Origin: Promerops cafer
Taxonomy: Eukaryota; Chordata; Aves; Passeriformes; Nectariniidae
Direction: 5' to 3'
Length of the DNA stretch: 64,000 nucleotides
NCBI GenBank assembly: GCA_013398275.1
Contig: VZSE01015292.1
Coordinates: 2,205,539-2,269,538, forward strand
Shown: positions 1-13,200 of the stretch, one piece after another
Position numbering within the stretch: position 1 is the stretch's first letter
Layout: each line of letters opens with the position of its first letter
Notes under the pieces: generated by a model
Databases searched by the model: none
The model's input: only the letters and a program-made list of their open reading frames with translations
Told to the model about the DNA's origin: nothing
Translations under genes and position numbers: made by a program

Positions 1-206
1 GACAGACCCTGATAAATTCCTCATCTACCCTTGTATCCCACTGAGGGCCAAGGAAATTGTGGGTTCAAGGGAATGCAAGAGTGGAGCTCAGCAGGCTCTT
101 AATTTTGTTGGTCTACTGAGGAGACAAAGAGGGAACTGGCAGCCAAGCTCTGTTGCTCCACTGAGCACCTGAGGCTTTGCTCAGAAGCCACTGAGCAGCC
201 CCAGTT

Positions 207-239
207 GTGGTGCTCAGGTAAAGGTGGTGCTCAGGTAAA
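207..239. repeat. short direct repeat, 2 copies of 16 bp
   Basis: GTGGTGCTCAGGTAAA occurs at 207-222 and again at 224-239, one base apart. Local duplication of no known role. Confidence 0.85.
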
Positions 240-1122
240 CACATTCTGCAAAACCCACATTTCCAGTGATTCTGCTGCAGCAGTGACTGAATTCAATTAA
301 ATTCTTGTTTACTGATGCTTGCAAATAATGATATATAATCCCCTGCCTCCAGCCCTCCATTCTCCTGGTTCCTGTCTCTTGGCAACTGATAAATAATTTA
401 TAATGTTCTCCACTGTATGTGCTAACTGCAGCTCTGGTGGTTTAATGATGAAACCAATGCCTAAGAACTGCAACAGGAACTGTCTAGATCACAAGGAACG
501 TGTAATCAGTCGATCCCACACTCCTCTGGATGTGAAACCAAAAGCAAACTGTTGGGAAAAAAAAATGTTTTCAAGAGCTGCGGCTGCAGGGTAGGAAGGA
601 CACCCAGAAAACTGCAGATAATCTGCAAGGTGCTCCTGCCAACAACAGTTTTAACAGGCTTCACCATTTTGCTCTTCTCTGTTCCCATGCATGGCAGGAC
701 TCGCCAGAGGCTGCTTTTATTGGCAACTTCTCTCCTGCACTCCAAAAGTCTCTGGGTTCGCATCTCAAAGGTGCTGCTGCTGCTTTGGGGGCTGCGAAAG
801 CTCTTGCAGCTCCCATGCAAGGAGAGCTATTAAAAAGCAGCATTTGGTCTACGCAGACGAATGCAGCTCTTGCCCCAGAAAAGGGGAGACTCTTCATTTC
901 ATGGCAGATGCTTTTCAAGGCTTTCCAGCAGAGCCGTAACCGCTTGCGAAAAGCGGCGTGTTTGAACCATGCACAGCACACGTACGCTGGGTGTGCACTA
1001 TTGTGGCAACACAGCCTCTTACATCCATAAACTCATCGGAATGACATTATCCAGGCAGTTGGCAACTCCGGCCATAAGGGCAGAGGAATGAAAGTTTTAT
1101 TGTTAGCAGGTTTTCTTCCCTT

Positions 1123-1141
1123 AAAAAAAAAAAAAAAAAAA
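1123..1141. repeat. poly-A run
   Basis: Nineteen consecutive A followed by a purine-rich tail (AGAAGAAAGAAAC). No retrogene body is recognised beside it. Confidence 0.9.
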
Positions 1142-2088
1142 GAAGAAAGAAACAAAACATCCCCCCAAAAAAACGAGTGGAGAGCAGGGAAGGGACGAAG
1201 TACTGCTGTTGACAAAGGCCAAAATCCCATCTATTTATATTAGTCACACAAAAACCACACCAGGGTAGTGCTCAAAAGCTTTAAAAAATGCACCTACTTT
1301 CTTAATGCTCTTAGAAAATAATAATAAAAAACCTTATCAATATTCACTTTCTGAAATGGTGTAAAAAAAGAGCTGCATCAATCATTAAACAGTTAAATGA
1401 GGGCAGTATGACAGTCACTATTGTTCTCGTGAAGCACACTTGTCTTTTGCCGAGCAGCTGCCAGATCCTATTAGATGTATAAAAAGAGGACTTTTCTAAC
1501 CGAGTAGGGATGGTATAAGCTATTGAAAACAGCAGACAAAAGCCCACTTTTGCAGACTATTCAAGCCTTGTATAACATCTGTCCAAAATCAATTTTTGAC
1601 CTAATGTTACTTTCATTAAGTAACAGACTTTGTTTCCAATGCAATTTGTTTTCTAGGATAAAACTGTATCCTAAGCGTTATTACGTGGGAAATGGCACAG
1701 AGGAAGCAGAGGATCTTATTTGAGAAACATGAGAACAGAATTTGCTTAATTGTTTTGACACCTTAAGTACTATAATAGAGAAACTATTTTCCATTTATTT
1801 GAATTCCTGTGAATTCTTGAAGTTGGCAAAGCAGCGAGCAATGCAGTGCGTTTATTATGACTAAGATTTACTGAGGATAAAGAAGGATCTTTGGGAATTA
1901 CATTAAAGCTGACAAATGCACAAAACTTCTGAAACCTCCACCAGAAATAAAGTACTCTGAACATTAACAACAGCTGTTGAAACTGTCCACTCTTGATGGC
2001 GAAGGCTTTTTTCACACATTTCAAATAATGAGGAAGTTGATTTGTGAATCTGATTTCAAACAGACCGTTAGGAAACATTTCCACTTAC

Positions 2089-2143
2089 CCAAAGGGTCTC
2101 TGAATGAAGGCTGGATGTAGCTGCTGCACACCTATGGTAAAAC
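2089..2143 (-). CDS. RBM38: RBM38 exon 3
   Basis: 55 bp, acceptor TTTTAG, donor GTAAGT. Encodes (G)FTIGVQQLHPAFIQRPFG. It is too short to stand out as an open frame and was found from the conserved GVQQLHP block and matching phases. Ends phase 2, so one base of the last Gly codon comes from the unseen terminal exon. Confidence 0.92.
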
Positions 2144-3603
2144 CTAAAAGAAAAGGTTCAGAAAAAAAAAAGAAATATTAATGAATGGCATCCATTGTAC
2201 CATTCAACTCGTAACACACAGGCAGAATTACACCACACGTCTTTGCATTTGATCTGCTATGCATGCGAGCAAATTCAGAGCCCCATTTAGAAACAAGTTA
2301 AATTTAACATGCATATGTGATATGCACGAGGAGCAGATGGGAATTCATGATGAAAGCCCAGTGTGAACGTGCTGTTATCGAACAGACAATGGGGTATAAA
2401 GCCTTATTTTACACACTGGGGTACTGTGGTCATTAAACCAAAGGGAGAAATGACAAAGTGGATCTTACTGTTAATTCTCATGTAACAAAGAGGTTAACAG
2501 GCAAACAGATCGGGCCGTGGAAGGAAACAGCTTTAACACAGTTATATGAACTTTGGTGAGTAACATTAGTGCAGCAGGGCTGAGTAAGAAGATACAGCGG
2601 AGAGGTAACTGGACTACGCAGCGTCCTCAGCCAACAATCAGAACTATGGGGGACACATAAATGTGCATCATCAGATCAGATGATTCCAGCCCGAGGAACT
2701 TGTTTCCTCGTCTTACAAGTTATTCTAATACAGAGAGATGGGATCTTCTCCTGGATGCCTCACCAGTTTGAATACTCCTTGGTTTTGCTCCCAAATACGC
2801 CAGGTTCACATTTGCTTTCCTGCCGTCAATGATGGGGTTTGGGTCTTTGCAAGCTCTTTCAGCAGCAGCTCGGTCTGCCATGGTCACCTGGAATCGAGCA
2901 CAGTCTTGTTTGTAGCAACAGTGCTTTGTAAACACTCCAGCAACAGGCACTAAGTGGAGTTTATTTATTGTTCTATTTTGAATCGGGAGCTGAACTCCCT
3001 CCGTGCAGCCTCGCTTGCACGGCGACATGGGAAGGGCTGCTGGGACTCGGTGGAAAAGCGGGCGCTCCCCCCGCGCCCGGTTTCCCCGCTGGGCCGCTGC
3101 CAGCTGTTTTCCCCTGCCCTTCCACCTCCTCCCCGTGCCTTTTTTAAGAAGCTGGCGGAGCCCTCCCCAAAACCGCCGGCGCAGAGGAGTTCAGGGCAGC
3201 TGCGGGCGGGACGCGGGGACCGCGCTGAGCCCCGCACGGACACCGGGAGGTGGGAGCAGGTGCTGAAAAGAACGGCACGGCCTCGGCCAACACGGGGGGA
3301 GCCTCCCGGTCCCAGCCCAGCCTTTGTCCTGACCGAGCCCCTCGTTCCCGCAGCGGGCACAGCTCCGCGGCAGCGACGGGACGGGCGGCGGCTCCGCAGC
3401 GCCCGGCACCGGGGGTCCGCCCGGCCACGCCGGGAGTTTGTCCAGCCGCACCGGGAGCTTGTCACCGCACCGGCGGGCTTGTCACCGCACCGGCGGGCTC
3501 GCCAGCCCGGGGCTCCGCTGCCGGCCCCCTCCCCGGCGCGTCCCGCCGCGGAGCGGAGCGGCACTTACAAAGCCGTATCCTCGGGATTTGCCGGTCTGCC
3601 GGT
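2089..3603 (-). CDS. RBM38: RBM38, RRM-type RNA-binding protein (5' three exons, partial both ends)
   Basis: RBM38 (RNPC1, SEB4 family) is an RNA-binding protein that acts on mRNA stability and splicing through a single N-terminal RRM; in mammals it is a p53 target. Three exons are visible: 3569-3603, 2764-2887 and 2089-2143, all with GT-AG borders and compatible frames. They encode the C-terminal half of the RRM, with RNP1 motif KSRGYGFV at the exon 1/2 junction, then ADRAAAERACKDPNPIIDGRKANVN-type sequence, LAYLGAKPRSIQTG and GVQQLHPAFIQRPFG. The RSIQTG linker fits RBM38 better than its paralog RBM24 (RIMQPG), and the RAE1/SPO11/BMP7 neighbourhood agrees. The start codon and first RRM half are in the gap 3604-3810. 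The Tyr/Pro-rich C-terminal exon is not found in 1-2088 and should lie left of the window. Confidence 0.93.
2764..2887 (-). CDS. RBM38: RBM38 exon 2
   Basis: 124 bp, acceptor CCAG before GTG ACC ATG, donor GTGAGG after ACT G (phase 1). Encodes VTMADRAAAERACKD through AYLGAKPRSIQTG, the end of the RRM and the linker after it. Confidence 0.95.
3436..3496. repeat. 20-bp GC-rich tandem repeat in RBM38 intron 1
   Basis: Two perfect copies of GCTTGTCACCGCACCGGCGG (3457-3476, 3477-3496) preceded by one diverged copy (3436-3456). It lies inside the CpG-rich first intron, close to the exon 1 donor. Confidence 0.85.
3569..3603 (-). CDS. RBM38: RBM38 exon 1, 3' end (rest in assembly gap)
   Basis: Reads DRQTGKSRGYGF and ends in TTT before donor GTAAGT, phase 0. 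The D codon loses its first base to the run of N. Contains most of the RNP1 motif that contacts RNA. Confidence 0.9.
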
Positions 3604-3810
3604 NNNNNNNNNNNNNNNNNNNNNNNNNNNNNNNNNNNNNNNNNNNNNNNNNNNNNNNNNNNNNNNNNNNNNNNNNNNNNNNNNNNNNNNNNNNNNNNNN
3701 NNNNNNNNNNNNNNNNNNNNNNNNNNNNNNNNNNNNNNNNNNNNNNNNNNNNNNNNNNNNNNNNNNNNNNNNNNNNNNNNNNNNNNNNNNNNNNNNNNNN
3801 NNNNNNNNNN
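3604..3810. other. assembly gap (207 N)
   Basis: Run of N in a very GC-rich stretch. It hides the RBM38 start codon and first RRM half, and probably part of the 5' UTR. The 207-base length may be nominal. Confidence 0.99.
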
Positions 3811-4140
3811 CCGGGCCCCGCGCCCGGCCCCGCACGCACTACAAGTCCCGGCGGCTCCCGGGGAGCTGGGCCGGGCGGGCGAGGGCAGCGCTCCGGAGCC
3901 CGCCAAAGATCCCGCCTGGGCAGCGGGTGTCCCGCAGCCCCAGCCCGCTGCTGTTGCGCAACCATCGCAACGGCGAGGGCACGGGTCCCTGGCAGGCTCG
4001 GGCACGGGGACCAAGCCATGCGGCAGCTGGCGGCCTCTGTGGCACGCAGGGTGGCAAAGGCGCGGTCGAAGCCGGGGCAGGAGGAAAGGGTGGTGTTGGA
4101 CCGAATCGCCAAGGAGAAACAGCCAGGGAGGGGGTCAAAG
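3811..4140 (-). promoter_or_regulatory. RBM38: CpG-rich promoter / 5' region of RBM38
   Basis: GC-rich, CpG-dense DNA directly 5' of RBM38 exon 1 on the minus strand, continuous with the GC-rich intron 1 (about 3000-3568). No TATA box is clear. A perfect palindrome GTTGCGCAAC at 3953-3962 contains the C/EBP core TTGCGCAA. Long open frames on both strands here run through the N gap, reflect base composition, and are not called as genes. Confidence 0.65.
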
Positions 4141-4262
4141 AGTGAACAAAGGTTCAGAACGATCTTTGTCAAGCAGGTTCTTAAGCCTCCTGCTTCTCCA
4201 CTGGGCTCCTGGATGTGTACCTGAGCATCTGGGGACAGGGATGCGCCATTCCCATTTGCACT

Positions 4263-7200
4263 GGTAGTCAGCAGTGGGGTTCTCCGCCCTCCTCCTTTTG
4301 CAGTTTGTTCCATGAAGGACGGGCAGCTCCTGCTGTGAAGTGCCACTGCCTATGACCTGACCTGCAGGTTTTTGCCCTGACCTGCGATTCAAACCTGGGA
4401 GAATGGTTACTGTAGCACAGCCCCATATTTGCTGTATGTACCCCTTGGTCCACAACTGCAGGAAAACAAAAGCTGAAAAGCTACTTGGTACTTCAGAACC
4501 CACCACTGGGGAACTCCAATGGTGCGGTGCTTGCAATGCTGTAATTCCTCCTCTCCAGCATCAGTTGGAGTTTGGGGTGTGGGAGAGGATCCCAAAAATC
4601 ATTATTTGTTCACAGTTTACAGCACACAGAATCTCAAAAAGTGCCCCTGTGCCTTAGGTTTATCATTTCTCAGAGAAAGAGATTTTCTGCAACGTGATAA
4701 ATGCAGATAACATTTTAGGGGAAAAAAAAAAAAGCCAGCAAAGTTCTAAATCATCATCTACTTTGGCTTCTATACTGCAGGTTCAGACTCTGCAGACACT
4801 TTTTTTGTTACAGACCCCACAGAGAAAAGCCAGTTATTTCAAGAGAAAGGAATGCATTAATGTCTGCACTCCATAGTTATTCATTAATATTTTTCTTGCA
4901 CCATTTCCATAGTTCTAAACACCCTATGCTTCATAAAAGAGAGAGGGGGAAAAAAAAGCCAAGGAAAGCCATTAAGCTTTTCAGTCCTGAAGCACCAGAC
5001 TTCAAGACTAGGGCGCATTTCCTTTGATTACTGTGGAAGAAAGATGGAGCTGGGCCAGCAGCACCCAACATCACTGAAAAATTGACAGCCTTCTGCAAAT
5101 GGATGGTCCATGGAGCCTTTGTGTCTTGTGAAGCCACCAGCTGTCCCTGGTCCATCCAAACAGCAAGCCTGGAGCACACCTTTGGGGTCAGACTGCAGCC
5201 AGGGGCTGGGGCCTCTGCACCCCGAGTCACCCCTTCTGTCTGCATGACTTCCACCACAAACTGCACATCAGCTGCTTCCTGGGCTGCCCGAGCTAATGAC
5301 AACCCAGTTGGCATTCAGTCACTGTCCTTTCACAGAGCTTCATTCTGCTCCAAATGATGGCAAAGATTCAAATCATCCAACCAGACTCCGGCTCCTCTGC
5401 AGGGCAGGCAGGGCTGGCAAAGTTCTCCCAAGAGACCAGCAGCATCTCTGTTCCCGATGCTTATGCTCCTCAGGGGGGAAGAGCAGCACAGGCTTCTTTT
5501 CTTCTTCAAACGAGAGCCCCACAGTCCTCAAAGGAGAAATCACAGCTCCTCTTCTTCCCATGAGGCAGGAACAGGAGTTCTCTTAGAGGCAGAACAGAGC
5601 AGGAAAGGAGTTGAGGCTAAACCTGCGCTCGGTGAGCGGCACAAAGCCCCCGGTAGCGCTGGGGGAGGTGGCCTCGGTTCTGCCACATCCTGGAAAGCAG
5701 GATGGGAAATGAAATCTCCTGTCTCATGGTGCAGCTATTGCAAACACAGGCTCTGATGAGCTGTTACCACAAACACAGCAGGAAAGGGAAGAGAAAGTGA
5801 GTAAGGATAACTTTATGGAAGTTAATTAATTTGCTTTCATTTTTTCCGCCTCGTTCTTGTGAAAAGCACTCATCCTTCTCAAAACAGATAAAATCCAGCC
5901 ATCAGATCAAAGCTGCAGGAGCTTGGCAGAGCCAGTTTGCTGACACCTCCCTGTGCTTTTACTGCAACATAGGAGTACCTGAGAAGAGAAGAATATATTT
6001 CAACTTTCTCTGGTCAAAGGTAACTCCTGCAAAGACAAGTGTATCTGGAAGTATGAAGCTGCCTTGGGGAAGGCAGGACATTGCTTAGCACAAATCTAAG
6101 AGCAGACTGCAAGCAAGAAGGAGAGCACAGACCTGATATAAGCTATGGTAGGGGTGCATTTAGTTCTTTGTAGTTATTAAGAAATAAAACTACACAGGTC
6201 AGTCAATGAGGAGGCTGGGAGAAAAGTCATCTTTTGCAGTGACATATCCATCCATATCCTTAATGTACAGGATTTGTATTGCAAATCCAGAGCATCCTCT
6301 TCTCATTCAGATTGAGAAGATTAATTTTATGATAATTCAACACAGTTAAGAGGACTCACTGGGTTTTTACTTACATGTTAATACATTCCTCAAGGCATTT
6401 GTAAAATTGATACACAAAGGCTCCTTCTGGTGGACTTCAGCAGTGTTATCCAAGAGGTGGAATGGAACAGCTGCAGATCACCAAACCAGTGTGCTGGATT
6501 CCACTGAAAATCCTAGAGAAGGTGGCACTGCAAGACTGTCCAGGCACAGAACCATATAGAAATGGTCCCTGCCTAAAGGATGAAAAACAAATTATAGCAG
6601 GAAGTGATACCTTTGGGAGCACAAGAACAGGGCAGAGGTGGGGAAAGAGTAGCAGGGAAAATGTTCCCTGTTCCTTGGCCTCTGCAAAGCCCCAAAGTCC
6701 CTTCTGTTCTTGTCCCTCCCTTGGCAGTGAAGCTCTGTGGTGCTCTCCTTGTAGACTTGTCTGAGCCTTTTCCTTTCTTCCCCCAGTGTCTTTGGGAAAA
6801 TTGATTTGAGACACCCCACATCTGATCTGCAAGCCGCTGAAGAACCTGCCTCATTTCTTAGCAAACTGATGGGCTTTATTTTTAAAATGGAGCAGGGCTA
6901 CTGTGGAGCTCTGACCTTTTTCAGTTGCTGCTGCTGCTTAGCCAAGACTTCATTGCTGTAGGGCAGGGCCCTCGGGTTTTGCCATGGATACCCTCTTACT
7001 GCAACAACAGCAGATGGAACGCCCCACTTAGAAGCTCCACAGTTAAATAAGTTAACTGGAGAGCAAGGGACTTACTGTGGGAACTGTTTGGTTTGTTGGT
7101 TTTACTAATGCTCAGTCTGGATGCTGGCCACCAGCGAGGCTGTGAACAGGGAGATCTTGAGGGGAGCTGCATTCAGTGGCATTTGGTTTAGGTTATCTCA

Positions 7201-10200
7201 GGGAGTTCTGCATCTGGGCCCTCTGTCTCTGACTCTCTGGTTCAGTGCCCTGAGCACACCACAACCATTGCTTAACCCAGAGCTGCTGCTGCAACAAGAA
7301 TTGAAAAATGAAAATCATTCTTCTTTGGGCCACTTGTAACAGAATAGTTGAGCAGAGGAGGTTCCCAATCAGGGCTGGTTTTTGGCTTTGGTTTCTGTAG
7401 GATTCTTCCAATAGGACTCTTTCCTCTTCTGAATATTCCAGAACTGGGGATGCTGAGTGAACTCTGTTTCCTTTTGCTGGCTACATGGGTTACACACAAG
7501 CAGACCATCAGCTCTAGTGGGCATCTAGAGTGATCTGGTTTAATGTTCCAGTAACTGCATTAAAAAAACCATGGATATGGATGCTGGTAACTCTGGGACT
7601 GAGAGAACAACAAATGGGACACCTCACTCAAGTCTGCTGGATCACAAGCATATGTTAGAGTGTGGCTAAAGGAAATGTCATTAAAAATCTAATTCTACTT
7701 CCCCAAACTTTCCTGCCCTCCCATTTGATGTCCCTTCACAAAATGAAAATTTCATATCTGTGCCATGACAAAGGACAAACAGAACCATGGTAATTGCAAA
7801 CAAGATTCCTGAAAAAGGAGAGGCTTGGAGGAGACATTGCAGAGCTCATAGCTGCTTGGAGGATCTTGCCACAGGAAGTGCACTGCCAGCCTTGGATATA
7901 AGTCTAGATGAAAATAAAGGCATAAAATATGGCCAAGGAAATGAAGAGGCTGTGCCATCACATTGCTCATACTTCTGCAACTGCCAGCAGGGAGAATGTC
8001 CAATATTCAGGAATCTTGTGCTTGCTCTTTGGGCCACCATCTCCATTTCCCAGGAGTTTCTCAGAGCACAGCTTGGCACTCTTCCTTCCACACGCCCTTG
8101 TGCCAGCCATGTGTGTCAGGGCAAGGATGAAGCACCTGTTTGGGACCAGCAAGGACTAGGTCAGCAAGGAAAGGTGCCTCAGTGGACCCTGTGGTGGTGT
8201 CCCTTCAGAGGTGAAGATGTGCTGCGGCCACCCTGAGTGGTCACACCGACATTTCTTGGTGCTTTTTACTCTGCCCTTGGGGAATTTCTCCTCCACCATC
8301 TCCAGTTCACTGTTTATCCAGGTGCAGCTCCTGGGAGCTGGGTGTGCAGACTCTCCCAGCCCTGCCAAAGCACTGGGGAGCTGGAATGACACCGGGCTGG
8401 GGATGCAGCCCGGGCCTGCCAGCTGGGCATTGTCACAGTGTGACAGCAGGGAGCTGGGCTGGCTTTCTGAGCAATCAAAATACTGCCCTTGATTAGGATG
8501 GTGCCTTGTTTTCTGGCATTGTTGGCATCTCTGCCAAATAGTTTTGTCACCATCAGTATTGTAATGTCTTGGCCTAGAGCAATGGTAACCCTTGCCTTTC
8601 CTGTGACCTTGGGGATGATCTCTCTTTGACCTCTTAGTGAATGACTAATGAAAAGTGCAGATGTTCCTATTGCAACTAAATTATGCAACAAATCCAGGAA
8701 ATCCTTCACTAGCTGGTCTCAGTTTCTTCCTTACTTTGTAGAAGGCAGGAAAGGGATGATAAAGGGTTAACAGCAGAAAAGGAACAGGACAAAGCAAACA
8801 GCTCATGGTGGTTGCTGGGACAGAAGTTTCTCTCCAGATTTTCTACCACAACTCCCACATTGGCAGTAAGCACTGGGGAACAGGAGCTGTAAGATGGATC
8901 CAGAAAACATTTTCCTGCTATGACAGCATCTACATCTCAGCAGAACAGTAAATATGTAGGCCAAAATACTGCCTATTTCTCCAAGTTTGCCTTTGGTGAT
9001 GTCATGAAGGAAGAGTTTCTTCAGGAACTGGCTCAGGTGTCCCCAAATCTGCAAGGCAGGGCACAGGGAGAAGGGAGAGAAGGGTAAGAAGATGAAACCA
9101 CTTGTTATCACCTGCTAAACACAACCTCCAATAAAGATACTGTTCCTTTCCTGAATTTCTGCACAGAAATTCTGTCTCTCTTTAATGGAAGTATTGTCCC
9201 ATCTCTCTCAGGCTGGGATTTAATTATCAGAAGGGTTTTCCTCCCTCAAAAAGGTTTTTAGAAAAAAACATTCCATTTGAGTCAAACATGCAAACTACAT
9301 CTCAAAATAGTTAAACAAATATTTTTGCTATTTCAATTTTATGTTGTACTTTGGGAAAATATTAATTGTAACTTTCATACTTTAGAAGTTTGAAAACCAT
9401 AAAACTGCATTTTAAAATGAACAAGAAATCATTTAATATTCTTTAAAGGAAGGAAGCAAAAAAAAGCAAGGTCTTTTGAGACAGCATTAATAATTAATTT
9501 TTTTTCAAATATTTGTGGAGTTATGTTAAAACTAAGTGGTATTTTCTGATTTAAAAAAAGAAAATGCCAGAAGGCTTCTAACAATCTCTGCCAAAGCTGC
9601 CAGGGCCTCATCTCATGACCTTTTCATGGGAGTGCACGTGACACTAGTGGCACAAACTGAGCAGGAACTGTCCACCCACTCCAACCAGGGAATAGTCAGG
9701 ACACAGAAGAACATTAAACAAGATGTCTCAGCTCTGGGATGTAGAGCACAGCTGTATGGACACAACAGATATTCTTAACAGCAAAAGACAAGTGACTCCA
9801 GAGCTGGAACACATCCACAGCATCGGGGCAGACCCAATTTCTATCCTCCTTCCCACAGGTGAGCACACCCAGGTCTCACCCATGGATCCCCTCCTTAACC
9901 TCATGGTCCTTTTCTCCAGGACTGTATTTTAGTCCTCACCAATCCAGACTCTTCTGTCACTTCACATCCAGTGAGATCAATAATCCACCTACTCTGATAC
10001 CACTTTTCCAGTTGTGATACTTCTAGAAGGCATTTAATGCCCACAGTGAACCTGGCCAGGTGCAGAAGAATATACACAAAAAGAAAAAAAAAATATTAGC
10101 ATGGCAATTAACCTTCCTTAAAGGTTTTGTTTGAAACTCTCAGAGCCTTCTGGTTACCATGTCTACTCTATTTGAACACAAGGCAGCAAAGGTTCGTTGC

Positions 10201-13200
10201 AGTGGCTCTGAACAGGATATAAACACAATTGGAATGTCAAGACAACAAACCAACATGTCAGCACTGGATACAAAAGCTTTGTCCATGCAGCCTGGAAAGG
10301 TATTTAGAAAGAAAAACAGAGTTACCTGCCCTGAAATCTGGGCAGGATGATTCCAGCTTCTACACACTCTCAAAAAGTCCAAAGTGGGCCTGTTACAAAG
10401 AGAATCAGTTATGATGGTGCCACAGCAGGGCAGCACAATCACTGACTGGAGGGGTCACAGCTCACCTGGGCAGTGCCATCCGGCTCCTGACAGTCCAACA
10501 TCCACATCCAGTCTGCTGGAGCAGTGATTCCTGATGAGGAAAAGCCATCAACAGCTCAACAGGCAGCCGCCAGCAACACGATGTCCCCAGCATTGCAACA
10601 GGACAATGACATCAGCTGGACATGACCAGTGAAACAAAGGCAGGCCACCTCCTGCTGAAGCACACGGCCCAGTTCGTGCCCATCATGCCTTTAGTCAGTG
10701 GGGAAGCACACTGAGAAAGGTGCAAGACAATAAAGAGGGCAGGTTTTACCTGCATTCTCAGGAGGACAGAAAGGCTGGCAGATCAGCTGGGCTGTGCTTT
10801 GAAGTCAAGCTCGTGAATGAAGTGTATGGACCAGTACTAAATCAGGAAATCCATTCTGCTCCTTTGAGTATGGTTTTCCTTTTGCCAGCCCTGGGGTGCC
10901 AGGGCCAGTCTTACCTCAAAGGACATTTTCATCAGCCTACAAGGAGGAGAAACCACTCCTCTGTTTCCTCACCAGGAGTGTGGCTGTGACAGCACCACCC
11001 ATAAGGAGGCCTGCTAGGTACCAAGTAGGTCACTGGTGGGAAATGTTACCCTGGGCCAAGCCACGTTCAGGATAGTTTGGAGAGTTTAATCATCCTCTCT
11101 CTCATCTCCCTGCTGCTGTTTGCAGGACCACCAAAGCAAGGGGCCCAGATGATGAGCTCAGCCACTGTGACAGACACAGGTCAGCACTGCAGAATGACCC
11201 CAACTGCATCACAGCCAATGGCTGAGCAAAGGCTAGGAGGCTTCAATGACAAGGTTTTGCTAAGCTGTTCTCTTTAAACAGACACTTGCCATCTTTCTGT
11301 GGTTTTTTGAAAAGCTGTTTCAGGCCAGTTAAAGTGTTTCTGAAATGCTACATACTCGTGTTTGAAGCCTGACAGTGTTCCACAAATGTAGATGTTCTTT
11401 ACAATTATATAGATACAGCTCCATAAATTAAACATTCATGCCTAAGCAACCAACTGCTGTCTACAACCCTGCTGCTACAGACCAAGAATGAACATTACTT
11501 AGGAAAGGGAGACCTCCAAGGAAAAGAGTCAGGTATCTGCAGAAAGCAATTACCTGTCAGTAAGTGACACCTGACTCCATATAAATCCCACTGTTACAGC
11601 AGGAGCGTGGCAGACAGCTGTCCATCCAAAGGAAAAAAAGGTTGTAAAGATTGTATTTGAACTCCAATTTAGTCATCTGAGAATAGTTTGAGCTACTGCA
11701 TTGTCTCTGCCCTTTACAGAGTGCAATGATCGTGGCATATTCTAAACAAAATGGATTTCCCTTTGCTGTAGATCAGTAGTGAGCTGCATTTTATAGGCAA
11801 GGAAAGGAAGGTGACTGAACCAGTTGGCAGTGGGTCAGAAAAGGACATTTGAGCTTACACCTTTCTGGGAGATGGCACAACTGTGAGGAAATACCTTGGG
11901 AAGGGTTGAAGAAAATCCTTGAGTTTTATTTCATGGTGTTCCCAGGAACTGAACGTTGTGCCTCTCCTTGTCTGGTCCAGCAAATCAACATCTGCATTTA
12001 AGAAACATGGATGACAGGAAGCATTTCTTGTCAAACTACAAAGCATTTGTTAATACACCCCTCCAAGGACAGGCTTAGCTGACCTGGGTATTGAACATGC
12101 AGTTTGCAGCATTTTCCCATTCCTACAACAAACTCATGGCTGGATCTCAGCACATCCACACCTCACACATATAAAGCAGTTACTGCCTGCAAAAGACACC
12201 CTGGGCAGCAAAGGGTAAACTTTCCCTATGCCCAGGGAAGAGCAGCACCTTAATCTCTTATCTAGGCCTGCTTTTCAGTGGCACTTGATACAGGAGCTAT
12301 ACCCAACACTTCCTTGAATACATAAAGCCAGGGATTGGGTTACACACGATTCAAGATCTGTGCCACCAGTAAGACAAAAGCTCCTGTATTACCTGGCACA
12401 TGCCTGCTAAATTATTGAAGTGTCCCTTCAAACTGAATATATTCACTGGATAATTAGTCAACAGAAGAAAACGGTCTCTCTTTACAAAGCTAATGCTGGC
12501 AGGTATTATATCCTTTATGCACTGTAACAAAAAGCATTTGCAGAACTGGTGCAACACAAACATTTGGAATTACTCTGTCCATGCACCAGTGTTCCCAAGG
12601 CACATGGTCCCCTTTGTGGTGCTGCCTCAGTCTCACCTTACCTTGCAACCAAGACCCAAAAATGTGAATTACTTTAACCAAGTGTAGCACCGTCCCCATT
12701 TCAGAAGCAGGGAAATGGTGCAAACACATGGAAGTTTGCCTTGCCCCCGAGGAAGGAGTGAGATCAAACTGCCCATTCAGGCACCATTCTGCATCAAGTG
12801 GGACCTGCCTGGGGCTGTGCAGTCGCTGCTCACCCTGCTTGTAGCTGATGTCCCAGTGCCACTCCAGAGGCTCTGCTCTCACGGGCTTGTTTCCTGCTGC
12901 TGATTCCTGGGAGCACAGGCTGCCCCACGTGCACACAGAGCACAGTGGCAGTCCCAGCCAGCTGGTGTTGCTCCGTTTATTCTGACCTGGCAAGGGAAGA
13001 GCAGCAGCAGCTTCCTCTCATGGAATGGCTGTCCTGAGAGCAGGGTGGGCCCTGCACTGCTGTATATAAACCTAAGCTTACCTGGAAATGCAAATAGATG
13101 GCTTCCAGCTGTTTGAACACCAGCTGCAGGGTGAAATACTGTTCTACCAACTCCAACTCACAGCCTGAGGTGTGCAAAGACAACATTCTGTCAGTGCAAA

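Larger units (their letters stand above)
1..2088 (-). other. RBM38: RBM38 intron 3, left part
   Basis: Noncoding sequence between exon 3 and the left edge. Minus-strand reading shows no PHYIYP- or YDQYPY-like C-terminal RBM38 coding sequence. It contains a 19-base A run (1123-1141) and a small duplication at 207-239. Nothing else recognised. Confidence 0.6.

Noticed and set aside
2954..4346. Long open frames on both strands across the RBM38 promoter, up to 437 codons
   Set aside because: They run through the N gap, are Arg/Pro/Ala-rich from high GC, overlap each other on both strands, and match no family.
4375..4405. tRNA-like T-loop (GGTTTGAATC on the minus strand)
   Set aside because: No acceptor stem or anticodon arm at the right distance; chance match.
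7787..8236. 149-codon plus-strand frame between RBM38 and RAE1
   Set aside because: No family resemblance, and overlapping open frames on the other strand of similar length.
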